Assembly: GCA_963844115.1 (NCBI GenBank)
Contig: CAWJNN010000062.1
Coordinates: forward strand, 1 to 64,000
Origin: CS4-C045 sp963844115
Lineage (GTDB): Bacteria > Planctomycetota > Planctomycetia > Pirellulales > UBA7805
DNA length: 64,000 nt
Reading direction: 5' to 3'
This document shows, piece by piece, positions 51,273 to 60,028 of this stretch. A model generated the notes under the pieces. The model was not told the origin of the DNA, did not search any database, and saw only the letters and a list, made by a program, of their open reading frames with translations. The first letter of the stretch is position 1. Every line of letters begins with the position of its first letter. The translations under genes and the position numbers were made by a program.

Positions 51273-51496
51273 TTACGAGTGGTCACACTGGTCCACCACG
51301 CGGCGAATCCGCCTTGCATGGATCTCCGGGTGACGCGGCGTACTGTACAGATGAAAATGATGGCCGTCACGTGTCCGCTACGGACAGTATAAAGTACCGT
51401 AAATGTGCGCCCGGGGCCCGCCTTGATCGTTGTCCAACCATGATCCTCGGCGTACTGGATCGCCAGGCGAATGTGCTTGTTGGGATGGTCAGCCAT
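51273..51496 (-). CDS. HicA-like small toxin candidate (frameshifted)
   Basis: From ATG 51496 the protein reads MADHPNKHIRLAIQYAEDHGWTTIKAGPG. After a break near 51395 the expected continuation RDGHHFHLYSTPRHPEIHARRIRRVV lies in another frame and ends at TAA 51273. This 70-residue reconstruction matches small HicA-like proteins with a CP...F.YSTP(R)NP..HA..IRR pattern. The uncorrected frame runs to 51248 with unrelated residues. A stop also lies in the switched frame just before RTRDGHH, so more than one base may be wrong. HicA toxins are double-stranded-RNA-binding-fold mRNA nucleases; membership here is tentative. Confidence 0.5.
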
Positions 51497-51716
51497 TTAT
51501 GATTTGTTTCGCAACGATCCATTCGACGTCCAAACCATTCTATCACGCTCGCTGAGACGGGTAAATCGAAGCGAAGTCAATTGAAATTCGTGCTAAAGTA
51601 CGGGGCTATTATCATGCAACCCGGAACAACAATCGGCCGACCGCAACTGGCGTAGATACAAACAGACTGAACACCCCAGGCTTCGCCTGACAACTTCCGG
51701 CGTTGCCAGCCAGCGA

Positions 51717-54120
51717 TCAGATGACGTATTCCATCTCAGCGCAATCCAGTGACACATCATTGTGACGCGCTCCGCCCAATGCAATTCCGCCGGCGATGTG
51801 CCAGGCGTTGTCGATGCCCAGACGTCGCAATACCTCGGCGGCCTGGCCGCTACGGTTGCCACTCCGACAGACAAAGACAATGTCCTGCGCTGCCAGGGTT
51901 TCTCTGTCGGCCAGCAACTCATGTAGAAAATCGCTGAATTGCGTCAGGGGCACATTCCTGGGAACCGTTTCCAATCCGAAAGCCGACCAATCCTGGCTGA
52001 ACTGAAATTCGTGCGATTCGCGGACGTCAATAATCAAGGAGTCGAGGTGACGAAAAAAGAAGTCCTTGAGTTCCTCAGGTCGCACGTCTACCGATGATTC
52101 GCCCGTACCGCCGAACTGAATCAAGCCGCAGACAAGCTCGCAGTTGTTCGGGTCGTCGATTTGGGAGTCGATGGCTTCTTTCTCGCGCAGAAACTCGTCC
52201 AGCGAGATCGGGGCGATCGGATCTAAAACTCTGGCGAGAAACGGATTATTACGCCGCTCGGCGCCAAGCGTTGTTGCGAAACCATTGAAGTAATCGTGCG
52301 TCGGGCAGATGATGGTGTCCTCGGACGCAATGCGCAAACCGCCGGAGCGAGTCGTAAAACATGTTGGCCGAGCTGGACGGGAAATCCGTACGACCCAAAC
52401 CGCCAATTTGCAGGGCGTCGCCAGAGAAAGCAAAGCGGACGTCGTCTCGATGGACGTGGCCATCTTCCGGAGCGGCCGCTATCAGATACGCTCGACTGTC
52501 GACCGTGTGTCCCGGAAGTTCTGTTCGGATCAGAATGTCGCCTGGCGAAAGTTGAACATAGGGCGCCGCCGAGCCATCGTCCAGGCGGACGATACCGTCC
52601 GCCTGGTCGGGCCATCCCAGTTCATCCGCTGAATACGCGCTGTCCAAAACCTGACCGTCCAGCACGTTCAGTAACCGCTGGCGGCAGGAATCGTGGTCGA
52701 CATGCTGATGAGTATCGAGGATGGCGAGCACGTCCAGCTTCCGGCAAAGCAACAGGTTTTCGATCCTTTCGGCAAGCTCGTCAAACGGGTCGACGATGAC
52801 ACATCGATTGGTTTTGGAATCGACAAAGATCCAGGAACACATCGAGCCTCGTTTGAGTTGAATCAGCCCCGCCACATCCGGGTGCGGTACGACAGTTCGA
52901 TCTTCCGTCCGGATCAAGCAGGCTTCTCGGATCGCTTGTCCGGCCTGTTCGATGCGACGACACGCAGTCGCGATCTCCGTCTCGCTAGTCAGCGGGCCGA
53001 AGGACACCCGAATGGCGCCTTCACTTCGCCACTTGGGCATCCCCATCGCGTCAAGTACGTAGGAACCGCGCAACGCCGAACCACAGGCGGACCCAGAACT
53101 GACGCGGATGCCTGCCGCATCGAACAAGTCGAGAATCTCTTTGCTGGTACACCCTTTCACCGAAAAGTTAATTGTCGTGGGCACGGAGATATCGAATGGG
53201 GTATTGAACACAATGGACGGAAAAGCGTCCGAGAGACTCGCCACCAACCGGTCTCGGTAAGTTACCAATGTGTCCAGACTCGCAAATGACGAGTCATGCT
53301 CGTCACTAATACGTTCCATGACCGTCGCCAGCGCGGCAACACCGGGCAAGTTCTCCGTTCCCGATCGCGCGCCGCTCTCCTGACCTCCTCCCGCGATCAA
53401 TGGCGTCACCGCCGCGCCTTCGCGGACATACAACAGTCCGATCCCTTTGCACGCGTACACCTTGTGCCCGCTGACCGGAGCGTAGTCGATTGTTGTGCGA
53501 GACAACTGCAGATCAATCTTGCCAACCGCCTGGACCGCGTCCACCATCCATGAAACGGTCTCGTTGCCGGCACGCAACGTATCTTCAATGGCTGCCAGGT
53601 CGTGAATGACTCCTGTTTCGTTGTTGACCGCCATTGTGCATACCATGTCTGCCGACGGAGCGTGTTCGCGCAAAAAACCGAGATCGATTCGGCCGGTCCG
53701 GTCAACCGGGATCGGCAGGACTTCGTCGGCGACGCCTAACAGGTTATTCCAATGTGTCAGCGCTTGCGGGACCGCTTTGTGTTCCGTTGCGCCGTACAAC
53801 AGCACGCGGCGCGAGGCCTCAATCCCCGCAGCGGCTCGCTGTTCTCGGACCTTGCAAAGCGCCGACAGAATACTCATCTGGATCGCCTCGGTCGCTCCGC
53901 TGGTAAAAATAATGCGTCCGGAGACGGCACCCAACACTAATTGAGCCAATCCGCGCGCGGTTTCCAGAAGGTGGCGTGCGCGAAGCCCCGTGATATGGGA
54001 ACTGCTAGGATTGCCGAACAGTTCTTCCATCGCATCCTGCGCAGCACGAGCAGCCTGGGGCAGCACGCGTGTCGTCGCGTTCGCATCCAGGTAAATATCC
54101 GGTAGCTGCTCGTACGGCAT
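51717..54120 (-). CDS. Cysteine desulfurase - metallo-beta-lactamase - rhodanese fusion (one frameshift)
   Basis: About 800 residues; ATG 54120 is preceded by GAGG. Domain 1 (1-395) is a class V aminotransferase-fold cysteine desulfurase: YLDANATTRVLP, the PLP-lysine in SGHKVYACKG (about 218) and the catalytic loop Cys in SSGSACGSA (about 344). Domain 2 (about 405-650) is a metallo-beta-lactamase fold with all ligands: THQHVDHD, LPGHTVDS, FSGDALQIGGLGRTDF and CPTHDY, as in persulfide dioxygenases. Domain 3 is a rhodanese with active Cys in VFVCRSGNRSG (about 749). An extra T near 52343 breaks the frame inside domain 2. The sulfatase lies 22 bases upstream. Implied pathway: Cys sulfur to persulfide, oxidation to sulfite, transfer to thiosulfate. 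Confidence 0.85.
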
Positions 54121-54142
54121 TGCTGTCCTCGGTGATAATCGC

Positions 54143-55576
54143 TCAGATCCGCCCTGGTTCGCGGACGCCGGTCCCTTTCCGCTCGGTGGCCGAATCACCC
54201 AGATCAGCACGGGCTTTCTCGGCGAGCGCCTCCAGACGCTTGACTACATTCGGGTGTTGGTCGAGCAGATTGTAGCGTTCGCCGGGATCGGTCTGCAGGT
54301 CGAATAGTGCCAGATCGGTTTCACCGCGCGTCACGCCGCCGGGAATGCCGTCGCGGCCGGGCCGCTCGCCAATGCTGCCGTAAACGTGCGGGAAGACTAG
54401 CTTCGAGCGGCCGCTACGCACTGCCTCTAAGCTGCGTCCCCAGTAAAAGTAGTAGGCTTCATGCGGGCTGCTGGCCTGCGGATCGCCGGAGATCAGCGGC
54501 CAGATATCGCGACCGTCGATCGTGCGCGGCGGCAGCGGCGCGTCGGCCAGCCGAGCCACAGTCGGCAGAATGTCGATCGTGGCCGCCACCTCGTGACAAA
54601 CGGTGGCCGGCGGAATCTGGCCCGGCCAGCGCATGATGCAGGGCACGCGCATACCGCCTTCCCAGGTGCTGGCCTTGCCTTCGCGCAGAGGGCCGGCCGA
54701 ACCGCCGTGATTGCCGTAAGAAAGCCAGGGTCCGTTGTCGGAAGTAAAAATCACCAGCGTCCGCTCGTCCAGTCCGTGCTCTTTCAACGCCTCGATAATC
54801 TGCCCGACGGACCAGTCGATTTCCTGGATCACGTCCCCGTACAAACCTTGTGCCGAACTCTGCTTATATCGGTCGGAGACGAACAGCGGCACGTGCGGCA
54901 TGCTGTGCGGCACGTAAAGAAAGAAAGGCCGATCCTTGTTGGCCGCAATGAACTTGACCGCACGCTCGGTGTACCAGGTCGTTAACTTTGTCTGGTCTGG
55001 ATTGGTCGCGATTACCTTTGAACCATCGTACAACGGCAGCGGCGGATGGCTCTTGTCGGTCGGGTGAAGCGGCCACATGTCGTTCGAATACGGCAGCCCG
55101 AAGTAGTCGTCAAAACCGTGTCGCTGCGGAAGAAACTTTTCCTGGCTGCCCAAGTGCCACTTGCCGTAGATGGCCGTGGCGTAATCACGTTGTTTGAGCA
55201 ACTCGGCCAGCGTCATTTCCTTATCGTGAATGCCCGTCGGCACGTTGGGAAATAGTGCGTACAGCACTCCGATGCGGTTTGGGTAGCAGCCGGTTAGCAG
55301 CGCCGCGCGGGAGGCCGAACAAACGGCTTGGGCCACGTAGAAGTCAGTGAACTTGACTCCTTCGGCCGCCATCCGGTCCAAGTGGGGAGTCTTCAGGTGC
55401 GTCGCGCCGTAGCAGCCCACGTCGGCCCAGCCTTGGTCGTCTGTGAAAATAATGATGACGTTCGGGCGCTCGATCGGTGCAGCGGCAACTGCCTGTGCGC
55501 CAAGGTCCGGCGTCCATGCGACGACAGCGGTTGCCGCAATTAGGGCGATCGCAAATTTTTCGCGGCGTTTGATCAT
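54143..55576 (-). CDS. Secreted type I sulfatase
   Basis: A complete 477-residue sulfatase (PF00884 family) with a signal peptide (IALIAATAVVAWTPDLGAQA). The formylglycine motif CSASR lies in VCSASRAALLTG near residue 88. Metal ligands are in FTDDQGWADVG and FTSDNGPW, and GKWHLG is present. The Cys requires conversion to formylglycine by a sulfatase-modifying enzyme not seen in this window. It hydrolyses sulfate esters, probably on sulfated polysaccharides. First of a likely two-gene operon with the desulfurase-MBL-rhodanese fusion. Confidence 0.9.
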   Translation of the reverse strand: MIKRREKFAIALIAATAVVAWTPDLGAQAVAAAPIERPNVIIIFTDDQGWADVGCYGATHLKTPHLDRMAAEGVKFTDFYVAQAVCSASRAALLTGCYPNRIGVLYALFPNVPTGIHDKEMTLAELLKQRDYATAIYGKWHLGSQEKFLPQRHGFDDYFGLPYSNDMWPLHPTDKSHPPLPLYDGSKVIATNPDQTKLTTWYTERAVKFIAANKDRPFFLYVPHSMPHVPLFVSDRYKQSSAQGLYGDVIQEIDWSVGQIIEALKEHGLDERTLVIFTSDNGPWLSYGNHGGSAGPLREGKASTWEGGMRVPCIMRWPGQIPPATVCHEVAATIDILPTVARLADAPLPPRTIDGRDIWPLISGDPQASSPHEAYYFYWGRSLEAVRSGRSKLVFPHVYGSIGERPGRDGIPGGVTRGETDLALFDLQTDPGERYNLLDQHPNVVKRLEALAEKARADLGDSATERKGTGVREPGRI

Positions 55577-55739
55577 CCTGCCCGAAGCTTTTTATGGAGC
55601 CGATAGTTTTACGCGCCCGCAAGAGTATGACCCGGGCGCTGCCGATCGTCAATTCTCCGATGCCTGGACGTGGATCAGGCGGCGCACGAATGTTACACTC
55701 ATCGGATCCGATAGGTATTTTTGAAAGAATGTTACGCAT

Positions 55740-55823
55740 GTTGTAGGACGGCGACCAACGCTCCGCGTCGGTGCCCGTAATCCGTCTGGACGGAATGGCA
55801 TTCCGTCCTACTTTGGTTGCGGC
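55740..55823. repeat. Composite repeat: 48-base block plus GGACGGAATGG hairpin
   Basis: Bases 55740-55787 are an exact inverse of 58230-58277. The following 55788-55808 hairpin and CTACTTTGGTTGCGGCCA tail repeat 38470-38505. Lies in the 417-base gene-free gap 55577-55993. Confidence 0.9.
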
Positions 55824-55993
55824 CAGAGCCCGCGCTGTGTTCAATCCGTGGCTTGACTCAATTCGACTGGATGAACATCCTGTTGATCCCGTAGACCCTG
55901 CTGAAAGTCCCGATCCCTCGGGGTCAACAACTGTCTGACGCGCTTCGTTTTCTAGGACCCATTTAGACCATACACTTTGGCCCCTCTCTTATC

Positions 55994-57165
55994 ATGAAAC
56001 AAATCATATTCCGAAACTGCAATGCCGTTTTGTGCGCCACGCTTCTGCTTTCGATTTTGGTGGTGACCGCGCATGTCACGGCAGCCGAAAGCAAGTTCGA
56101 GGGGAAACTCGATCCCTTCCTGACCGCGCCGACGATTGAAATGCAGCAGCTTTTCAAAGGCGAGCGGTTCCCGAACCTCGCTGTGGCCGTCGATGGCACG
56201 GTCTTGGCAAGCTGGGGATATAGCCGCGTTAAAGTCCGACGCAGTGAAGACGGGGGCCAGACTTGGGGCGAAGAAATCACGATCGCCAAACCGGGTTTTC
56301 AAAGCGGCGGGATGACCGTCGACGAGAACCGCGGCGACATATTGGCGTTTGTAGAAGACCGGCACCCGCCGGCTCCGCTTACCGTCTATCGCAGTTCCGA
56401 TCACGGCAAAACTTGGAAGTCCCAGGAAACGGTGATTCACAAGGATAGCCGAGGCAACGTTCCTTCGATGCACATGAATGAGCACGGGATCACCTTGCGA
56501 CATGGACCGCACAAGGGTCGGCTGTTGAGGCCGGCGCGCTGGTACGCGGCTGCAAACGGCATCGAATCGGAGTGGCCAAAGCAATACACGACGGCCATCT
56601 ATAGCGATGATGGTGGCAAGATCTGGCATACCAGCGAGCCGTTTCCGGAATACGGGACGGGCGAGGCGACGGTGGCCGAATTGTCCGACGGCCGCATCTA
56701 TTACAACTCGCGTACACACTGGCCAGAAAACAAGCAGCCCACGCGCCGACGTCGCGTGTGGAGCGACGACGGCGGCCAGACCTGGAAAGATTGGGCGGTT
56801 GTCGATGTCTTGCCCGATGGTCAGCAGCACAGCGCGTATGGCTGCATGGGAGGGTTGGTAAGATTACCAGTACGAGGCAAAGATATCTTGATCTTCAGCA
56901 ACCTCGACACGACCGAACCCAAACGCGAACGCGTTACCGTGTGGGCCAGCTTTGACGGTGGCCAGACGTGGCCCGTGAAACGGCTGGTGTATGAGGGCCC
57001 AGCGCCTATTCCTCGCTGAACGCCGGCCGGCCCGGCACGCCCAGCGAAGGCTGGATCTTCATACTCTTTGAAAATGGTCCCCAGGGCGCTCAGTTGGCAA
57101 GATTCAACCTTTCCTGGGTGATGCAAGGTGAATCCACCGGTGACGGCGAACTGCCGCAGTTGTAA
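55994..57165 (+). CDS. Secreted sialidase-like (BNR/Asp-box) propeller protein (one frameshift)
   Basis: A signal peptide (to about residue 31) is followed by a sialidase-fold propeller with five Asp-box motifs: SEDGGQTW, SSDHGKTW, SDDGGKIW, SDDGGQTW and SFDGGQTW. The frame ends prematurely at 57019. The next frame continues SAYSSLNAGRPGTPSEGWIF to TAA 57163-57165, so one base is wrong near 57003. About 390 residues. The catalytic set of true exo-sialidases (Arg triad, Tyr-Glu pair) cannot be confirmed; YSSL with Glu/Tyr nearby is compatible. Possible roles are sialidase, other glycoside cleavage or a non-enzymatic propeller. Confidence 0.8.
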
Positions 57166-57177
57166 CTCGACTGACTT

Positions 57178-57250
57178 GTTTAACGCCCAGCCGTAGGCGC
57201 CGGCCAGGGTGTCAGAAGCCGGCGCCTGTCCCGGCGCGCCGGGATTAAAC
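57178..57250. repeat. GTTTAA-type palindrome, copy 4
   Basis: Ends GTTTAACGCCC and GGGATTAAAC enclose an internal GTAGGCGCCGGC / GCCGGCGCCTG hairpin. Located between the convergent ends of the sialidase-like gene and the esterase remnant. Confidence 0.7.
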
Positions 57251-57288
57251 GAAGGGGCGACGGATCGGCTTTTGCAATTACTCGTTCG

Positions 57289-58230
57289 CGCGCGGGATCC
57301 CACTTTTGCCTGCGGGCGAAAGTGCTTGTCAGCGAAGTCCAGGTAGCACTGCCAATCATAGTCCGTCACGTCGTGTTTACCTTTGCGGATGTGAAAGCCG
57401 ATCGTGTTCATCACCGGCTGGTTGACCGCCGGCATCGTTTCCGAAGACAGGCCCTCGACGCCTAACATCCGATACACATCGCTCGCATGCCAGGCTGCCA
57501 GAAATTCGCCGCGCGGGTCGGACCACAGGTCTTCTTCGGCGCTGGCGACATAAACCGGACGTGGCGCGACCAGTGCGATCAACATGTGCTGATCGATCGG
57601 CAGGGCCTCCAGATCGTTGCCGTACTTGTCGAAATTGTCGCAAAACCAGTGCGGAAAGGCTTTGATAATGCGCCGGACCGGTTCGCCGAACTCGCGGCGA
57701 CTGAGCGCCGCCCCGCCGCAACCCGAATTGTTGGAGATGACCAGCGCGAACCGCTGGTCCCGGCCCCGGCCCATAGTGCCGTCTTGCCCAGTCGCGAATG
57801 TCCCATCACGGCCACGTGTTTTTCGTCGATATCATCGTCTGTCGCAAAATAATCCAACGCTCGACTCAAACCCCAGGCCCAGGCCCCGATCGTTCCCCAC
57901 TGGTCCGCCGCGGCGCGGTTTGGCCAGGTTCGTAGAACAAAGGCTGCACACCATTTTTGAATCCGTCGTCGAAATCGGGATCCAGGTCCGCGCAATGGAT
58001 CGTCGCCAGGCCGTAGCCGCGGGCGAGAATCTTTTGGATGGCCCAGCGATTCGCTCGGCTGCCCCGCGACTTTTCTGCGGCGGCCGGGTTCTTGCTGTCG
58101 CCCAACGCATGCTTCGAAATCGTAATTTCAGGATCGGCATGGACAGTGTGGTTTCCTTCGAAGTTGAAGCCCAGAAACAGCGGCACTGGCGACTGCACAT
58201 TTTTGGGAAGATTATTGGGCAGGTAGATAA
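57289..58230 (-). pseudogene. CE15 glucuronoyl-esterase remnant, 5'-truncated and in three frames
   Basis: The frame blocks read RLIYLPNN, VPLFLGFNFEGNHTVHADPE and ATIHCADLDPDFDDGF in one frame. GTIGAWAWGLSRALDYFATD and the nucleophile motif GHSRLGKTALWAGA follow in a second. GRDQRFALVISNNSGCGGAAL, HWFCDNFDKYGNDLEALPID, PRPVYVASAEEDLWSDPRGE and YLDFADKHFRP follow in a third. These are diagnostic of glucuronoyl esterases (CE15), which cut lignin-carbohydrate ester links. Two indels near 57940 and 57775 could be errors. However, the signal peptide and first about 90 residues are absent because the gene is broken at 58230 exactly where the 48-base repeat begins. Confidence 0.75.
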
Positions 58231-58277
58231 GACGGATTACGGGCACCGACGCGGAGCGTTGGTCGCCGTCCTACAAC
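58230..58277. repeat. 48-base block, inverted partner of 55740-55787
   Basis: An exact reverse complement over 48 bases. It abuts the 5' break of the esterase remnant. Confidence 0.9.
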
Positions 58278-58429
58278 TTTGCCCAAGCAAACAAAAACTC
58301 GACCGCTCGCAGCACGAAGGGTTTTCATGTACATTTCCTAACTCGTACGGATCGCCGGATAATCATATCAAATCCGGTATTCGTAGGTACAAGCTGCCGG
58401 CTCGGCTCATGGTTGCAACCAATTCGTAA

Positions 58430-58478
58430 GACGGGCACTCTTGCCCGTCACCTGTACAAACGGGCAGGCGTGCCCGTT
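58430..58478. repeat. Two consecutive ACGGGCA...TGCCCGT hairpins
   Basis: GACGGGCACTCTTGCCCGTC (58430-58449) and AACGGGCAGGCGTGCCCGTT (58459-58478). Directly upstream of a 5'-truncated DUF1080 fragment. Confidence 0.8.
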
Positions 58479-58504
58479 CTACAGATATTTGCAGCCGCTG
58501 CGAA

Positions 58505-58781
58505 AACTCGAACCGTTAGCAACACAAAGCACCGGTTTACCGCGCTAACGACCGATGACATTCGCCAAGACGACTGGAACGAGGTCCATGTTGTCGTGCG
58601 TGGTTTTCGCTTTTATTTCACAATCAATGGAAAGATGGCGTCCGAAGTGATCGACAACGAGGTGGCCAAGCGTATCGATCGCGGTGCTATCGGTCTGCAA
58701 CTTCACGGCGGGAAGCCGATGACGATTGAATTTCGCGACATCCGGCTCGCCGACTTGTCCGCTGGGCGCAGCACCCAATGA
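58505..58781 (+). pseudogene. 3' fragment of a DUF1080-domain protein gene
   Basis: The last about 85 residues of a 3-keto-disaccharide hydrolase-like domain: LTTDDIRQDDWNEVHVVVRG, YFTINGKMASEVIDNE, GAIGLQLHGGKPMTIEFRDI, then stop at 58781. The upstream sequence in the frame is palindrome-derived and has no signal peptide or domain start. The 5' two-thirds of the gene is therefore gone. Confidence 0.7.
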
Positions 58782-58811
58782 ACCTGATGCTTAATACAGC
58801 GAAGCTGGCGA

Positions 58812-59987
58812 TTAATACAGCAATTCTTTGAGCGCATCGATCAGCCGATCGAGATCGCTTTGTTGTGTGTAGAGATGGCACGACACACGAATAAAGCGGG
58901 CTTCGCCGATCGTCATGGTTGGCACCTCGATCTGGTAGCGGTGCCACAGCGCGTCGCGCAGCTGGTAGGGATCTCCGGGCGGGACAGGCAGGGTGATCAT
59001 GGGGCCGTACCATTGCGGACTGTCCGGCACCAGCGGTTCCAGCGACGTGAGTTCGGTGATTCGCCGGCGCGCTTGCTGAGCGAGAAAGTGCGTCCGCTTA
59101 CGGAATGCTTCCCAACCAACTCCCGCCAGAAAGTCTATTGCCGCCGGCACACTCAATACCGCCGACATGTCACGGGTGCCGATCCAATTGAACTCTTCCT
59201 GCCAAGTTTTCGGCACCTCCGGCAGGAGTCGGCCCCAGCTGAGCACCACCGGTTCGATCTTTGCATGATGGCGGGGATGCACGTACAGGAATCCGGTTCC
59301 GGGTGGTGCGCACAGCCACTTGTGGCAACTGCACGCGAAATAGTCGCAATCCAGATCGGACAGTGCCAACGGAAGGTTCGCCAGAGCATGGGGACCATCG
59401 ATACATACTTGCACACCACGTTCGTGCGCTGTGCGACAAATCTTTGCAATGGGCAAGATGATCGCCGAGGCCGAGGTGATATGGCTGATCACCAACAGCC
59501 GCGTACGCTCGGTCATGGCGGCCGTGAGGGCAGCGACCACTTGTTCGTCCGATTCGACAGGTAGCGGCAAAGAAACTTCGGTCAGGCGAGCGTCTGTGCG
59601 GCGACAGGCGCGTTGCCAAATCCGGCGTACGGCACCATATTCGTGATCGGTCAGAAGCACCTCATCGCAGGCATTCAGCGAAAAGTTGGCGGCGACGACG
59701 TTCATCGCGTAGGTGGCGTTGTCCACCCACACAATGTCATCGCGCCCGGCACCCACAAAATCGGCCATCATGTCGCGGGCCGCAAGCAGCGGTTCCTCCG
59801 CGTGCCGGAGGTAGAAGTCCATCGGCAATGCCGACTCGCGATCGAGCCACTGCTGTCGCGCCGCATTCACGACGCGTGGTACGAACCCAAACGAGCCGTG
59901 GTTCAGGCATGTCACGCCGGCCGGCACTGTCCACTCGGCGCGGATGTCTTGCCAGTCTTGATCGTCGACGGTTGAGCGGTCAGTCAT
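58812..59987 (-). CDS. Class V PLP-dependent aminotransferase (isopenicillin N epimerase-like)
   Basis: A complete 391-residue cytoplasmic protein with no signal peptide. The fold-type I features are TCLNHGSFGFVPRVV at the start, DNATYAMNVV, the Asp in CIDGPHALANL and the PLP-lysine in CSCHKWLCAPPGTGFLYV. The pattern is that of the isopenicillin N epimerase-like branch of PF00266, whose members act as epimerases, cysteine desulfhydrases or ergothioneine-pathway lyases. No beta-lactam cluster is nearby, so the substrate is unknown. It stands downstream of the fourth dehydrogenase-cytochrome gene on the same strand with a 41-base gap. Confidence 0.85.
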   Translation of the reverse strand: MTDRSTVDDQDWQDIRAEWTVPAGVTCLNHGSFGFVPRVVNAARQQWLDRESALPMDFYLRHAEEPLLAARDMMADFVGAGRDDIVWVDNATYAMNVVAANFSLNACDEVLLTDHEYGAVRRIWQRACRRTDARLTEVSLPLPVESDEQVVAALTAAMTERTRLLVISHITSASAIILPIAKICRTAHERGVQVCIDGPHALANLPLALSDLDCDYFACSCHKWLCAPPGTGFLYVHPRHHAKIEPVVLSWGRLLPEVPKTWQEEFNWIGTRDMSAVLSVPAAIDFLAGVGWEAFRKRTHFLAQQARRRITELTSLEPLVPDSPQWYGPMITLPVPPGDPYQLRDALWHRYQIEVPTMTIGEARFIRVSCHLYTQQSDLDRLIDALKELLY

Positions 59988-60028
59988 GGAACAGATTGCC
60001 AGGTTCTAGAGGACTTGAGGAACAGCGC

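Noticed and set aside
55952..56830. 292-codon minus-strand frame over the sialidase-like gene
   Set aside because: Antisense to five Asp-box motifs; no domain.
56821..57280. Extension of the esterase frame to 56821
   Set aside because: After YLDFADKHFRP the frame runs antisense into the sialidase-like gene; the domain ends near 57289.
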